Assembly: GCA_009617715.1 (NCBI GenBank)
Contig: VTFK01000066.1
Location: 806,001-870,000 of the forward strand
Direction: 5' to 3'
Length of the DNA stretch: 64,000 nucleotides
Origin: Plectrocnemia conspersa
Lineage: Eukaryota; Arthropoda; Insecta; Trichoptera; Polycentropodidae
Position numbers and translations under genes: made by a program. The first letter of the stretch is position 1, and every line of letters starts with the position of its first letter. Below, in pieces: positions 48,101 to 58,720 of the stretch. The notes beneath the pieces were generated by a model that saw only the letters and a program-made list of their open reading frames with translations, was not told the origin of the DNA and searched no databases.

Positions 48101-51100
48101 GATGTTGACGGTCTGTTATAGTCTAGTTTCATGTTTAGCAGCAAAACGTTTTATACAGGGCTGTGGAGTCGGAGTCGGAGTTGGAGTCGTGGTGTTTTGG
48201 CCGGAGTTGGAGTCGGAGTCGTGAAAAATGAGTGACTCCGACCATTTTTTTAAATTATGAAATTTATGAATTTTTAATTGCGTAATAATGAATGTGTATA
48301 GCGTATGAAAATTAAACGTGTAGAAGAACACCAAAAATACCTGATAAAACTAAACTTTTTTGAGTCGGAGTTGAAATCGGAGTCGGAGTCGGAGTGGAGT
48401 CGTGTTGTTAGTAAATATCGGAATCGGAGTCGTGTTTTTTTTTAACGACTCCACAGCCCTGGTTTTATAAAACTGGCAACGTCTTTGTCACTTAGGTCAC
48501 AATGTATGTCTCTATCGTGAACATATCACGGAGCAATCACAATGTTTCGTAACTTTATTTTTTAAATTTTTTAACCATTTTAACATGGCGCTATTAGGCA
48601 CATCCCCAGAGTTGTATGCCGTAGACCCAAACTGATTTCAGGATTTGATTGTATATATTTATTTTGTTGTATATTGATAGTTTGGAGTTCCTTCCCATAA
48701 ACCAATACAGCTTTCCATATTTTATTTCAAGTTATTTTTTATGTTCCTTCCAACGCAGTTTGGTGTCCAGGGTCATGCCAATGTATTTAGCTGTATTTCC
48801 AAATAGGATATTTTGCCGTGTATGAAAATTTGCAATTGATCAGTTATATATTTATTGGTGAAGTTGATATGTACCGATTTTAATTCATTCAACTTTATTT
48901 TCCATTTTTTGCTCTAATTGGTGATACTATCAGTGGCTTGTTGAAGTCTTTCGGTAGTATTTGCTATTCTTTTCTTCGCTGCCAGGATTGCTGTATCATC
49001 TGCGAATATTGCAATTGTGATATTCTCTATTTATGGAAAATCATGTGTATAAAAAATAGAGTATCGGTCCTAGGACACTTCCTTGTGGGACTCTTTTTTT
49101 AATTCGGAATATTCATTCTTTTGTTTAATTCCGAATATTTTGTTGGAAACGTACAATTCAAGTAATTCTACATATTGCTTCGGTAATATACTATTTAGAT
49201 TTAAAATTAAGCTTTTATGCCATACTTTATCAAAAACTTGAGCAACATCTAAAAAAATGGCCGAACAAATATCTTTTTCTTCTAGCGCTTTTTACATTAA
49301 ATCATAAATAATGCAATGCAACTGATCGATTGTAGAATGTGAATTTTGGAACCTAAGCTAATTATCAGGAATTACTTTTTTCTTCTCTATTATGGGATTC
49401 GTTCTTTTCAACGAGAGTTTTTCGAATACTTGAGATATTATTGATAGCAATGATATTGTATTATATGTATGTTTAATTAAAATTTGTTTAGTGTAAAAAT
49501 TAGCTATTTTAGCTAAATAAACTAATAAAATAATAAATAATTATTTTTATTGCTGCCGCTGACTAAAAATGTTAGCCCATGGAAGACTGAAATATAATTT
49601 TATATATTATAATTTACCTAGTTCGGTGGTGCCCATTAGTGTTCTAACCAAATTTTATTCGAAAACATTTGTTTTATTGCTTGTTCAGAGAAATGGATTA
49701 AAACATTAACCTAGATTTACGGAACCTGTCAAATTTGCGGGTTTCTGAGTTATATCTTTTGATTTGATTTGCATCAGACAGTATTTTTTATGACTTTTTA
49801 TATTTGAACAATGCAAATTATTAACATTATTTTTATTTTTGGAAACTTTTTATTTTTGAAAATCTGGCCACTATTTACCTATTTTAAATGATACCCCTCA
49901 AATTGACGGGGTTATAGCCGTAAATCTAGTGTTAAAAATTCATAAAAATATGTATATAAATATCATACTAGTTGAATTTTACTTTAGTTTATATTCAATG
50001 CAGATACACTATATTTTTTGAGGAAACAAATTCAACGCATTTCGTCAACTAATGCTCAAAACCAGCATTTTTTTCTTTTATTTTATTTATATTGAGTTTC
50101 AAAATATTTAGTTTCTTTGTAAATATTTTTTTAAACTAGAAATAAAACAAATTTCATAATTTTAATTTTGATCTTGATCTTATGCGACCCACAGATTGAA
50201 AACCACTGATAAAATAAATTTAACATATGTACCAATACAATTCAGAACATTTGATAATTTTTTTGTTTTTTAATTAATTTTAATTTAAAAGTTATCATAC
50301 TTTTGTTATATTTCTGTGTTATACAAAGTTCTCACGAAACTGTCTGTTTTTGCACATCATGCGGCGAAAAAACGATCCGTCGGTCAAATGTTAAGTTTTT
50401 ATCAATATAGTTTTATCAAAATTTAGACTAATTTTCAAAAATAAAATTCAAGGATAAAACATGCCTAACAAAAATTGGGAACCATAAAAAATATATACAA
50501 TGTCGAATTTATATAAAACTATTTCCAAGTGGACATTGACTAGGTGATTTTTTATCGTATCAATACACCTGTACACCGTAAAACGTTGTGTTTCGTAGTA
50601 AAAAGTACTTTTTAACCATTCTCCTCTCCCCCTTTCCATGTGACGCCACAGACTTAGTGGCCCACGAGCTAGTACTAAAAAAAATAATGATCAAAATTTG
50701 ACCCATCTCTCAAAATGGTTCACCATCACTGATATAGATCATAAATCAAATACACTGCAAATTGTTTAATACCACTGACGATTGCTAGTTGAAAAAATAT
50801 TATTTATATTTTTATTGAGATATTGATTTACAACTTCTCCAAATTTTGTGTTTAAATATGCACTAGATAATAAGTTATGATTTCTTTGAAATACGAACAT
50901 ATTTTTAAAAAAGTTGCGAATTTGCCCTATCCTTGCACGATCACGGAAGTCCAGAGCAACCGGTTGCCATGTGCTAATAGCATAATATCATGATGATACA
51001 TCATCGATACATCTATATACATTATTTACTTTATTATATTTATTTTTAAAGTACAAAAATTAGTATTATTATCAAGTTTTTAGTTTAGTTATTGTCACAA

Positions 51101-54100
51101 TTTTATTGTTGTTTTGATCTTGATTTTATTACGCTCACTCGATTAATTACGCTGTTAGCGAATGACTTATAAATTAAATGATCAATAAAAATAATAAGAG
51201 ATCTGATTCAGTAGCAAGTTATTACCTCTAATTGGTCTCCCAAGTGACACAACAGCTGCCCCATTGCAGCTATGGCCCTCTCTTTAACTTCTTGATCGAT
51301 GTCGGAAGCGCACAATCGGACCATGGTGCAATCGTACATGGGTATTGTGAATGCGGCTAGATCTGGAGTGAGCTCAACAGGTTCGCCTGAAAATTGGAAA
51401 TAAAATATTTATTTAGCGATACATTAAAATTGCTACTAAACAGAGCGGGGAGCGGATTTCTCAACGCACCCAAAATTATAAACATAAAATAAGGACCTAA
51501 TCTATACTCACTGAGAGGCCTGATGACTTTCACCAAGGCTTGCATCACCCGGAGTGCTTCCGCTGTTATCTTATAGAACGGATCTCTAACACAAGATAAC
51601 ACGGGGGGAAGCAATTGGCATGCGTGTGGTCTAAGAGCGACTCCACATGGTCCAGCCAACAGCCATTGTATAAACACCAAAGTGTCTATCTTCATATTGG
51701 ACGAAGAATTTTTATCGCTGAAGAAACAAAAAAAAAGATTATTATAAATATTCTTCCATGACATTAAAATGAAATATTACCTAAGAGAGTATTGAAGAGC
51801 CGGCACCAAACGCGGTACGTGAGGAGAGAGCGCGGACGGACGCGCCGCAAGCAATTCTCTCAACAAAAGTAAAGCCTCTTGTCTAGCTCTCACGGAGCGG
51901 CCTCGTAAAACTGGAAGCAATCCCCGCACCACGTTTCCGACTTGATCTTGCAAAAGCGCCAAAGGCGAATCAACAGGTAACGGGGGCTCCGGAAGAGAAG
52001 GATCGACAATCGGAGTGAGAGCTCCAACGGCGGGTCTTGTGTTACGAAGCAATGCAATATAGGCGTTAAAAATATCGACTTTAACATTTTCTTCACGCTC
52101 TGAAACAAAATCATAACATTCCGATAATGTTTAAAAATTTATTTATATATTTTTATGATGATGCTACCTTTGAAGCGAGCGATGAGCGCAGGAGATACAG
52201 TTTTGTAAAATTCAGCGAGCGATTCGTGACGAGTTGCTATAACTGATTCTAGACATTTAGCAGCCGCTCGTCGGACCTTCCATGACATATCGTCATCGTC
52301 TGAATATTCTTCACTATCGGCGTCTCCGTCGCCTTCGCCATCTTCACCATCATCATCTTCCATAGCGTCGCCCATTCCTCCGTTTTCATCATCGCCACCG
52401 TCGCTTTCTGATCCTTCGTAATTATAATTCGGATCGTAGACCATCATTTTTAAACACAATTGTGTGATCTAAAAATAAATAATATATATAAATATGTATG
52501 TAATAAAAAAAGTAAATGGTAAATAAAATACTCACTCTTGGAATATGATCGGTTATTTCTTTCGGGCATTTGAGAACGAAAGCTTCTAGTGCTTGCAGTG
52601 AATTTTCTTTGAGTTCCTCGTCTCCTTCGGCGGCGTGAGCAATGATCAAAGGAGCCGTATGATGAACTTGAGGTCCGAAACGATGACCAGCTTGTCGGCT
52701 AACATAATTACAGTCACATGAATACTTTATTATTAAAATTAATATAAAAAAAGTCGTCCTTACCATATTGAAGTGATACATTGGATATGAGTTCTCCTCA
52801 AATTAGATGGAGAATACACAGGAAGACCTTCCACGAGATGATTGATAAGTTTGGTGTAAAGAGGAGTACTACACGACATCACCAGATGTGATAATGCCAC
52901 AATAGTCCTTTTGCGAACAGCCTGAATATAAAAACTAAGCTCTTGAAATCCACAATTCTACGTCATGAATCTAGTTTTATATTATCATCGATAATAACCT
53001 GTCTCGGTGATGCCAATTGGGGAAGAAGAGCATTAAGCAGCACAGAGTGGAAGCCGATCATCAAAGCACCAAATCTGCTCAATAAATCTGCCAATATATC
53101 CAAAGCCTCGAGCTGTACGGAAACATCTTCTTGCTAAAATTCATTCAAAATATTAAAATCTATAAAATCATCCTATTAAATATTTCAAGTATTTAAAGTT
53201 TTGGCGAATTTCCAACAGTTCAAAATACGTAATCTCATTGCATCGTCATCTATGTATTTTTTTAAACCAACATAATACGTAAATAAATCAATGATAAAAC
53301 AAATTTTAAACCTTTTCAATAGCACTGCTGAGTCTGACGGTGATTTTCTTGCATACGTTAGAAGCTAAAGTGCTAGAGCCGAGCGGCAATTCAGAGATGA
53401 CAGTCTTCAAACCGATGCTGCTTATATCCCTAAGCTGTTCCTTGTCCGATAGCATATTGGTGCACAAGGCGTCGACAATCGATTCGACTTGATAATCCTT
53501 AACTTTGTTGACCAAAGGACCGAGACTGGAAAATAATAAATAATATAAGAAACACCCGGATACATAAAATAATTAAATACTGTCTGATTTTATATAATAC
53601 AACAATATTCAACAATTTTACTTTGAACAAAGGTTCTGTATTGATTGCTTTTTTATTATTAAAGTTGTACCATTTGACTGCAAGATTTTGAACTTCGCCG
53701 TTCTTGTCTTCAAGTAATCTCAGAAGCATTTTAACAACTTTTCTCTCGGAGTCGTCGTCGAGTTTGATGCTGTCCTTTTGTAGCTCAGTCATGAGATCAT
53801 TAGTCGCCATGAACCGGAAATCCTTATCATTCGACGTCATCTAAAATAAAATATATGTAATGATTAAAAATTTGCCTTTTAGCACTGATGAGAGAAGCAA
53901 AAAGATGGCCTTCTTAAAAAAATCTTAAAATTTTGGAAAAGTCAAGATTGTAGTTTTTCTTCTTAACTAGGAATAGACGAAGCTAAATATTCACTTCTTT
54001 TGACATATTTTCTACGTTAGTTTTCCAAAATAATTAATCTCTTAATATAATATTTCTTTCTTTTAACTTTGCATTGTTGATATAAACTAACGCTTAATGA

Positions 54101-56454
54101 ATAATTTTAAAAGCAGACAATCTTAGCTAAGTAAAATAGTCACGATATAGAGCAGCATTTCCCAATCTTTTTATGTGAAAATAGTAGAAATATTTTGCAG
54201 ACCAGTAATGCAGGAATAAAATCTATCTATATATGTTTTGTTTATTGATTTTTAATCTTATATTATAACAGTTTATTGCGAATACAAATAAAAATATAAC
54301 ATGAAAAAAAATTGTTGTTTATTAAAATAATCAGAAATCGATCAGTAAATTAATTGTTAATAAAAGAGCATTAATCAGTTTTTATGCTTCTTTTTTGATT
54401 ATCGACATGGCCAAAAGTTTTCTCACATGAATAGGTAGTCGAAAATGGGGACAATAATTTAATGGCTTTGTAACTTCTATCGATATCCAAAACTGAGACG
54501 TTTGTATTTTATGTTTGGACACCAGAATGGCATCAGAAGACAATTTGATATGGTTTTATTTTTCATTGTGATGTTATTATTATAATTATTAATCCATAGA
54601 TTTATTTTACGAGGATCCTCATGATCAAGATTGTAGTGATTAAAATTTTTAATTAATGCCCTTAAATGTTAACTAATTATGTTTAAAATTAATTTTCAGT
54701 TTACGCCAGCAGCAAATATAAAAATTTTCGTCAATGTAATGAATGAATGAATTTGAAGAAATAAATGGGAGGAAAGGGTTTTTGAATACAATTGATTTTT
54801 ATTGGTACTCGTAAATAACAAAATAAAGGATCAGAGTATAAAGTATTTTTAGAAGTACCTGAATGTAAGGAAAATTGTTTAAAAACTATTTAATGTTTGA
54901 AACACGAAATATGCATAAATAGACACGGCGGTTAATTGGTCATAAATGTCGCCAAAAAAACATGAAGATGGCAACAGTTACTAAATTTTTATTCAATATT
55001 ATTAAATAAAATGTTCTGACTTGAATCCTTATTTTTTTTCGCAAAACTTTTTGAACAACTTTTGAAAAATATTGCAAGCATGAAATGGTTAAGTTTACTA
55101 AAGGGCGATTTTTAGAACATATTAAGTAATTGACACACAAATAATTTCTCGATTAATTCAAGGTAGCAATGATGGAACAGTGAAAAACCGGTGTCAATAA
55201 TTTAATATACAAAAGAAATGTGAGAGGTAGATATGCAAGTCAATAAAATTTTTCATAAAATATTTAATTTGTAGAAAAAATAAATATTTTAGTGTTTCGA
55301 AGCAAGAGTAATAAATGTACAAATAATAAATAAGATATGAGATAAAACTAATGTGAAACACAGTCCATTAGAAATTGGTTTTAAAAGTAGATCTCAAAAA
55401 AGTAGACAACATTGTATGGAAAATTTAAGCAATTTATTCACTTAAATAATGAAATCGCAATAATTCTATCTTATGTTCTGAAAGAAGTGTTTTTTGAGGT
55501 CAAAAGCAAACAATGTTTGTTTTTTGTAGTAAATATATCAATAACATACATATAAAAAACGATAAATATTTTAAAGTAGTCTCTTCTTACATTGTGTAAT
55601 GGCAATAACGCAGCCACTGGAAGTCAACGAGCGGTACTTATTGTTTAAACTATAAAATGTGATGTAGAAAAATGCAGCTACTTATACAGATTTCTCCATT
55701 TTTTATTTATTACAATTTTTTTCAGACACAAATCATGATTGTAATAAACATATTATATTATTAACGAGGGGTACATATAAATTATAAAATGTAATCTATA
55801 AAAATGTAGCTATTTATATCATTTTTTATTAAATAATATATTTATTTTTTCCAGTTACAAATCATAAGTCATGATCGTAGTGATTATTTATATTTTAATT
55901 TGACATTGTAAAAACCGTTAAGACATGAAAGTATAGTGATTTACAATAAAACGATCAACAAAATGTCTAATACTTAAATTTATCAGGTATGAATAATTTA
56001 CTGAACTTTAATTAGATCGCAAAGGGTTTAAGAATTTACATAATGGTGAAAAAATTATATGTATATTAAAATAAATATTTTTGTAGCACAAATGTATGTT
56101 GTAGGTATAACTGTAACTTCAACAAACATTAATTATAAAATAATTTGAAACAGCAACAAATGTTTATCTGTAAGTTAAAATAAATGTTTGTTCGATTTGA
56201 GGTTATGTTACAAAATGGCTACCTTCTCATCTCGAAACGTCAGAAAAATACTATATGTAAAATGCCATAGTTGAATGCATTTTTGCATTGGGCCGGATCG
56301 ATATGCAAAATAATGTTTAGTTGCGTTTCAAATCGGTGTACGAGTGACAAAATATGCATTTTTCCAAATGTCACGAGATGACGCGCAAGAAGATTGAAAT
56401 GGCGGATCGTACCTTCTCCAAGAGGTTGGCAATCTGGTAGGAGACGCTCGCCAT
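45103..56454 (-). CDS. Cand1: CAND1, cullin-associated NEDD8-dissociated protein 1 (complete, 19 coding exons)
   Basis: HEAT-repeat protein that wraps unneddylated cullin-RBX1 and exchanges substrate receptors of SCF-type ubiquitin ligases. Exons in transcript order: 56454-56413, 53840-53671, 53525-53312, 53133-52999, 52921-52764, 52698-52536, 52468-52168, 52099-51781, 51717-51512, 51386-51226, 47850-47722, 47659-47528, 47462-46984, 46922-46724, 46602-46483, 46409-46083, 46020-45777, 45703-45557, 45233-45103. All 18 introns are GT-AG and phases agree, giving 3777 nt, 1258 residues (human CAND1: 1230). Exon 1 encodes [14 protein letters not shown], the family N-terminus. Landmarks: [20 protein letters not shown], an acidic loop at about 312-354 followed by [26 protein letters not shown] (about 890-902), the TIP120 region [17 protein letters not shown], and [20 protein letters not shown] near the C-terminus. 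Intron 1 (2.6 kb) and intron 10 (3.4 kb, transposon-filled) are long; 14 of the other 16 are 61-125 bp. No disabling lesion was seen. Confidence 0.97.
47960..49465 (-). pseudogene. Jockey-type LINE remnant in CAND1 intron 10
   Basis: Same strand as CAND1. Minus-strand translation across frameshifts and stops gives [14 protein letters not shown] (about 49400-49460), [35 protein letters not shown] (about 49040-49090), [17 protein letters not shown] (RT catalytic DD intact, about 48960-49020), [41 protein letters not shown] and [10 protein letters not shown]. It then resumes, beyond a 306 bp insertion, with [10 protein letters not shown] and a conserved FELV followed by the stop at 48026-48028. 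These are Jockey RT and C-terminal blocks in correct order. The endonuclease and ORF1 are absent (5'-truncated near 49465). The gene tolerates it as intronic DNA. Confidence 0.85.
48148..48469. mobile_element. hAT-type foldback element with GAGTCG repeats and perfect 8-bp target duplication
   Basis: The element is 48156-48461 (306 bp). Its ends are inverted: CAGGGCTGTGGAGTCG at the left and the reverse complement at the right. GTTTTATA flanks it exactly on both sides (48148-48155 and 48462-48469), the 8 bp duplication characteristic of hAT elements. Degenerate GAGTCG hexamers expand inward from both ends around an AT-rich core with no coding capacity. It sits inside the C-terminal coding part of the Jockey remnant, splitting that reading frame, so it arrived later. 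Confidence 0.92.
49466..49705. other. Intron 10 of CAND1, nothing recognised
   Basis: AT-rich intronic spacer between the Jockey remnant and the TTAA element. Confidence 0.4.
49706..49935. mobile_element. piggyBac-type MITE with TTAA target duplication
   Basis: TTAA at 49706-49709 and 49932-49935 flank a 222 bp AT-rich, non-coding element (49710-49931). Its ends are inverted: CCTAGATTTACGG at the left against CACTAGATTTACGG at the right. TTAA duplication with short inverted ends is the piggyBac pattern. It lies in CAND1 intron 10. Confidence 0.8.
49936..51225. other. Remaining intron 10 of CAND1
   Basis: AT-rich, no recognisable element. A short unrecognised minus-strand frame at 50448-50639 is treated as chance. 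Confidence 0.45.
53841..56412. other. Intron 1 of CAND1
   Basis: A 2.57 kb AT-rich intron. I found no element with clear ends in it. The only open frame of note (54940-55140) is unrecognised. Confidence 0.6.
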
Positions 56455-56590
56455 GGCGACGACCTGTGGCGAGCGCTTCGGAGACGAGAACCAACTCCAG
56501 CACGAAAATCGCCGAAAAAGCAGCCGGCGACACCACCGCTGGCTAACCTCACCTTGGCCTTAGCGTCACTTATTACGGCTATATACGAGC
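56455..56590 (-). promoter_or_regulatory. CAND1 5' UTR and probable promoter
   Basis: The block upstream of the CAND1 ATG is G/C- and CpG-richer than its flanks, as expected for the 5' end of a housekeeping gene. No clear TATA box is seen. Overlapping minus-strand open frames (56240-56552) run through exon 1 in other phases and are not taken as genes. The start of transcription is not determined. Confidence 0.4.
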
Positions 56591-56999
56591 ATCGTAAATA
56601 AACAATTTTAATTCAAACTAAAATCGTTTTAATGTTAAATTTTTATTTATATTTAATACAATAATTTTAAAATGATTTTATTATATGACTTAAAATTGTA
56701 TAATAATTTATTTACGCCAAAAATATGAATTAAAAATATATAGCAATAATAGTGATGAGCAAAATTGTAAATTTTTAACAGGATGGATAAAAAAAGCAAA
56801 ATCCGGGAATGTGTTTTTTTATAACGAGTAAGAAATATTAAAACAATATGATAAACAGTTGATCATTTAGTTCAGGAAGGATCAGAAAACGTAAATTCAA
56901 CCTATTTAAACATAATAAAAACTTTACAAAACTATTTGGCTGTCAAAAACTAGCATTTATTTTTAATCTATATAAATAATTAGGCTTTCTATAATTATG
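56591..56999. other. AT-rich intergenic DNA, nothing recognised
   Basis: Very AT-rich, with no supported feature. Confidence 0.4.
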
Positions 57000-57230
57000 A
57001 AATTCTAAATTGGGACAGCTAAGAAAAATAGATCATCTTGGTCATAAAATTTTTGTAAATTTTATTATGCTGAAATGTGTTAATTTGGAATGCGAAATGC
57101 TAGTGAGAGTTAAAAAAGGGTATTTAAAAAATCTTGCTAAAACAGGACAATCCCGATAAAACTGGAACCGATGATGTGATTCCGAGACAATTCCAGACAA
57201 ATCGGGACGCGTGGTAAACCTATATATAAT
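57000..57230 (-). repeat. Dispersed repeat, related to 30690-30925
   Basis: On the minus strand it shares T-run/CTCTCACTAGCAT and ACA.TTCAGCAT phrases with the copy near 30.7 kb. The right side has inverted-looking CCCGATTTGTC and ATCGGGATTGTC phrases, as at the ends of some DNA transposons. The class is not determined. Confidence 0.45.
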
Positions 57231-58027
57231 ACAATTTAAAATACAAATCAAAATGCAAATGTTCTAAATCAAATATAACAACTGTGCAATTATAAATATT
57301 TTATATAAATACCTTTTTTTTATTAATTTACAAAAAAAAAATATTCGAGACCAATGTAGCAACAACGTACAGCATATTCCATCCATACTTTGTGATCACC
57401 CAACTTAATTTATAGTCCAATGCAACAATATTGACAGTAATGCCATTAGTTTCAGATCCGGTTTTGAACCGTTGTGCAAGTAAACCGTTTACCCACCCGA
57501 TTAGTTAGAGAGTACCTTAGTCTGCAGCCACCGCTTGTGGGACTTCAGACGCGTATGTACCGCGTCGCTTGATTGGTGTTATGAATGAATCACTACAGTT
57601 TATTATCAAGCAACTTTTTCATTGCCATCAGGAAGACAATGGAATGGCGCGGACTAAACCCAGTTTGCCAGTCTACTACGTCCTGGCGACGTACTTGTTA
57701 ATATAATTGTGAAAAAATATTTAGAACAACTCATCACGCACGTAAGAAACGGTGATCGATCTTAAGTGTTCGACACCATTTTTTTTAGTCATGTTACAAT
57801 AATCTGAGATAATAAAAAATAGCAACTAATAAAAAAATTAGAGTCTTACGTTATTACGTTAATTTTTTACTATTATGATTTTTTTAAACTAAAATAAGTG
57901 TACTGATTTATTTAGGACATTCCCATTGCAAATGCTATTATGGCCAAGAGATAGTTATACCAAGTCGAGCAGGAAACCTGGTCTTATACCACTGGCCTCC
58001 TTAATATGCGAACGCGGTGAAGACTCT
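57231..58027. other. Intergenic, nothing recognised
   Basis: A mixed-composition block at about 57440-57680 has no frame. Confidence 0.4.
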
Positions 58028-58421
58028 AATGGCTAATTTACACGCTGCCAGTTGCTGACATGCTAGCTGGTAAGTTGGCTGCAAGGTCACTGGCACGCGG
58101 TGACTATATTCCAGTTCTCTAACGCCTTACTGTTTACACAGTACCAGCAACTGGAAGAACCGTTGTTAATGGCTGATAGACAAGCTGCCAGTTGTTGACA
58201 TGCTAGCTGCTAAGTTGCCTGGAAGCCAAGGTCACTGGCACGCGGTGACTGGCATTCGAGTTCACTGGCGCCTTACTGTTTACACAATGCCAGCAACGGG
58301 AAAACCCATTGTTAAGAAAAAAGTGACTGGCGGGCGACAGTTGTCAAGGGAGGAGCTGGCGTGGCGTAAAAACAAAAACATTTATTCTGCTGGAGTTGAC
58401 GTGATCGTGTAAATCAGCTTT
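58028..58421. mobile_element. MITE-like element with internal 140-bp tandem duplication
   Basis: The left end GGCTAATTTACACG (58031 onward) is inverted at the right end, where the reverse complement reads AAGCTGATTTACACGATC. Inside, a unit of about 140 bp starting AATGGCT is repeated (58028-58167 and 58168-58313), with blocks such as CTGCCAGTTG.TGACATGCTA and GGTCACTGGCACGCGGTGAC nearly identical. It has no coding capacity beyond short chance frames. The family is unknown. Confidence 0.7.
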
Positions 58422-58439
58422 AAAGCTGATTTATACGAT
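58404..58439. repeat. 36-bp near-perfect palindrome at the junction of two element ends
   Basis: Halves 58404-58421 and 58422-58439 are inverted with one mismatch in 18 (centre GCTTTAAAGC). Each half reads outward as the same end, AAAGCTGATTTA.ACGAT, suggesting two copies of one element family placed end to end. Confidence 0.85.
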
Positions 58440-58720
58440 GGCAATCGGTTTGCCAGTCACTGCATGCCAGCGACTAGCACTGTGTAAACGCTTAAAGCCA
58501 GCCACTGGAAAAACCAATGCGCCACTGACACGCCAGAAGCGGGCAGCTCCAGCAGAACAAATATTTTTTGTTTTACTATATATATTGGTTTTATTATGGC
58601 CCAAACTTACCGGCACTCTGGTAACACTGACGTGACGGTAGCACATTCTCTTGGGGACATGTACAGAAAAGCAACAACTGGTGCTTCCTCGTGCACCGTT
58701 CAAAGGCACATTATTAAATA
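58422..58720. mobile_element. Second, partial copy of the same MITE-like family
   Basis: Begins AAGCTGATTTATACGATGGC and continues with the same vocabulary (GCCAGTCACTGCATGCCAGC, CCAGCCACTGG) as the element to its left. No matching far end was found. Opposed open frames at 58431-58724 are treated as compositional. Confidence 0.45.

Noticed and set aside
48116..48334. 72-codon minus frame with a Thr-Pro repeat
   Set aside because: It is an accidental fusion of the hAT GAGTCG repeats with the Jockey C-terminal coding remnant.
56240..56552. Two minus-strand open frames (98 and 74 codons) over CAND1 exon 1
   Set aside because: They read exon 1 and its 5' UTR in the wrong phases; the CAND1 N-terminus and donor site fix the correct frame.
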